Source: Rutidosis leptorrhynchoides (taxonomy: Eukaryota; Streptophyta; Magnoliopsida; Asterales; Asteraceae). Taken from it: a stretch of 64,000 nucleotides of DNA. Location: positions 23,882,001 through 23,946,000 of the forward strand of contig NC_092340.1 of the NCBI RefSeq assembly GCF_046630445.1, in the 5' to 3' direction. Position 1 is the stretch's first letter. Each line of letters begins with the position of its first letter. The position numbers and the translations under genes were made by a program. Below are positions 63,225 to 64,000 of the stretch, piece by piece. The notes beneath the pieces were generated by a model. The model was not told the DNA's origin. It searched no databases and saw only the letters and a program-made list of their open reading frames with translations.

Positions 63225-63492
63225 TATGCTGCTGGTGCTGCTGCTGGTGTTTGTAACCTTCGCACCATATTTTCCAAAGCCGTCACGCGAGCGCAAAGTT
63301 CGTTAACCTCTGCTAGTACACCGGGATGATTGACAGTTGAAGCGAGCGGATGAATGAGATTCAAAATATGGGATAGCATATAATTGTTACGAGACACTCT
63401 GGAAATGAGAGAGAAAATGGTTTCTCGAACAAGTTCGCCGGTAAGTGCTTCAGGTTCATCGCCAAGTGAACAATTTGGTGGATGGAAGGGAT
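63225..63492 (-). pseudogene. Gag-like remnant, N-terminus deleted
   Basis: Aligns with residues about 55-144 of the intact protein at 1772-2206: FHPPNCSL, LTGELVRETIFSLISRVS, GVLAEVNELCARVTALENM and an Ala-rich end. The Ser-rich and Trp-rich N-terminus is missing. Confidence 0.65.
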
Positions 63493-63902
63493 CTTCGATG
63501 TGACATGATTTTCAGAGATCAGATGATATTCTAACTTCATAGAATATCTATATATTTGGTGCTAAAGTTTTCGTAGACTACGGAGAAATTTACGGCACGT
63601 GTCAGGCAATTCTACAGTAACAGATACGCTAAGATATGAATTTTGTCTATACACTATCAATGCAGTAAGTGCAGTAAGACGTGTCTAGACTTATGAATGA
63701 TAAGCAGGTAATTTCCTAAGGATGATAAGCAGATAATTTTCGACTAGAAATGATAAGCAAAACTTTTGACACGTAGACCAGGTTCAAGTCCAGACTTATT
63801 AATATATCCTAACAACACTAGGTCAAAGTCCAGACTTACTAATGCATCTAAACAACTACCAGTTAGACACACTCATGCAAGACCTGATTCGCTAAGACCA
63901 CC

Positions 63903-63914
63903 GCTCTGATACCA
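63903..63914 (-). other. Primer-binding site (family A, right copy)
   Basis: GCTCTGATACCA on the plus strand, two bases from the putative LTR edge at 63917. Confidence 0.88.
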
Positions 63915-63916
63915 AC

Positions 63917-64000
63917 TGAAAGTTGGGGACGCATCCCACTCAGTGCCTTCTCAGCTAACCGCCTGTGACCACTGAGCGTACCCCAGACACTGATTTTATG
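63917..64000 (-). other. Start of a divergent or foreign LTR at the window edge
   Basis: After the expected TGAAAG the sequence (TTGGGGACGCATCCCACTC...) does not match the ends of any family-A LTR here. It may be an insertion, a recombinant LTR or an assembly joint. Confidence 0.4.

Larger units (their letters stand above)
60634..63916 (-). mobile_element. Internal region of family-A element (right copy)
   Basis: It spans from the PPT block (60634-60670) to the PBS (63903-63914), 3.28 kb, in minus orientation. It is collinear with 26344-30592 but shorter. It contains a small ORF (61419-61604), the module shared with the Ty3 LTR (62166-62345, inverted) and a gag-like remnant (63225-63492). 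There is no pol. Confidence 0.85.

Overview
The window is plant nuclear DNA, from a eudicot and by inference Asteraceae. That placement rests on remembered resemblance of the LTR ends, the chromovirus-like Ty3 element and the Sirevirus env-like ORF, and no search was run. Only one host gene is supported: an intron-containing DYRK-type protein kinase at 40781-44620 (+). Almost everything else is transposable-element DNA, much of it nested.

Layout. 1-6406: part of a large non-autonomous LTR element on the minus strand (family A; internal region 1-2692, complete 5' LTR 2693-6406). It sits in the gag of a decayed Ty3/gypsy element (6407-9975 plus 18177-21738, with a 3.3-kb 3' LTR). That Ty3 element is also split at 9976-18176 by a recent non-coding LTR element (family B; 2.35-kb LTRs, 3.5-kb internal region, perfect 5-bp target duplication AGAAG). 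The Ty3 element itself lies in an older minus-strand family-A LTR, visible as 21739-22560 and 34377-35379. A complete young family-A element (22561-34376; LTRs 3783 and 3784 bp) was inserted into the same old LTR. 35380-37244: a fold-back palindrome array and a Helitron 3' end. 38509-39580: a LINE 3' fragment. 40781-44620: the kinase gene. 45057-56811: a minus-strand Ty1/copia element of Sirevirus type with pol, a long spacer containing several polypurine tracts, an env-like coding region and a 3' LTR. A solo LTR (46303-48165, target duplication GAATA) interrupts the env-like region. 56817-64000: another minus-strand family-A element inserted in the copia integrase.

How the parts relate. Family A has no pol, yet shares its LTR termini and the block before the 3' LTR with the Ty3 element. 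The Ty3 lineage is therefore the likely source of its replication proteins. Each family-A copy keeps only a short gag-like N-terminal ORF, intact in one copy.

Most striking signals. (1) Family-B LTRs carry seven tandem hairpins with an invariant ten-base loop and stems that change together. (2) Several otherwise different LTR promoters have clusters of perfect or near-perfect GC-rich palindromes, and in the best cases these lie just upstream of a TATA box. The Sirevirus repeats this architecture upstream of its env-like ORF. (3) A 730-bp fold-back is built from repeated CACGTG-centred palindromes. (4) A solo LTR has captured a fragment of a copia polyprotein. (5) Most premature stops in the old elements are one C-to-T or G-to-A transition from Gln, Arg or Trp codons.
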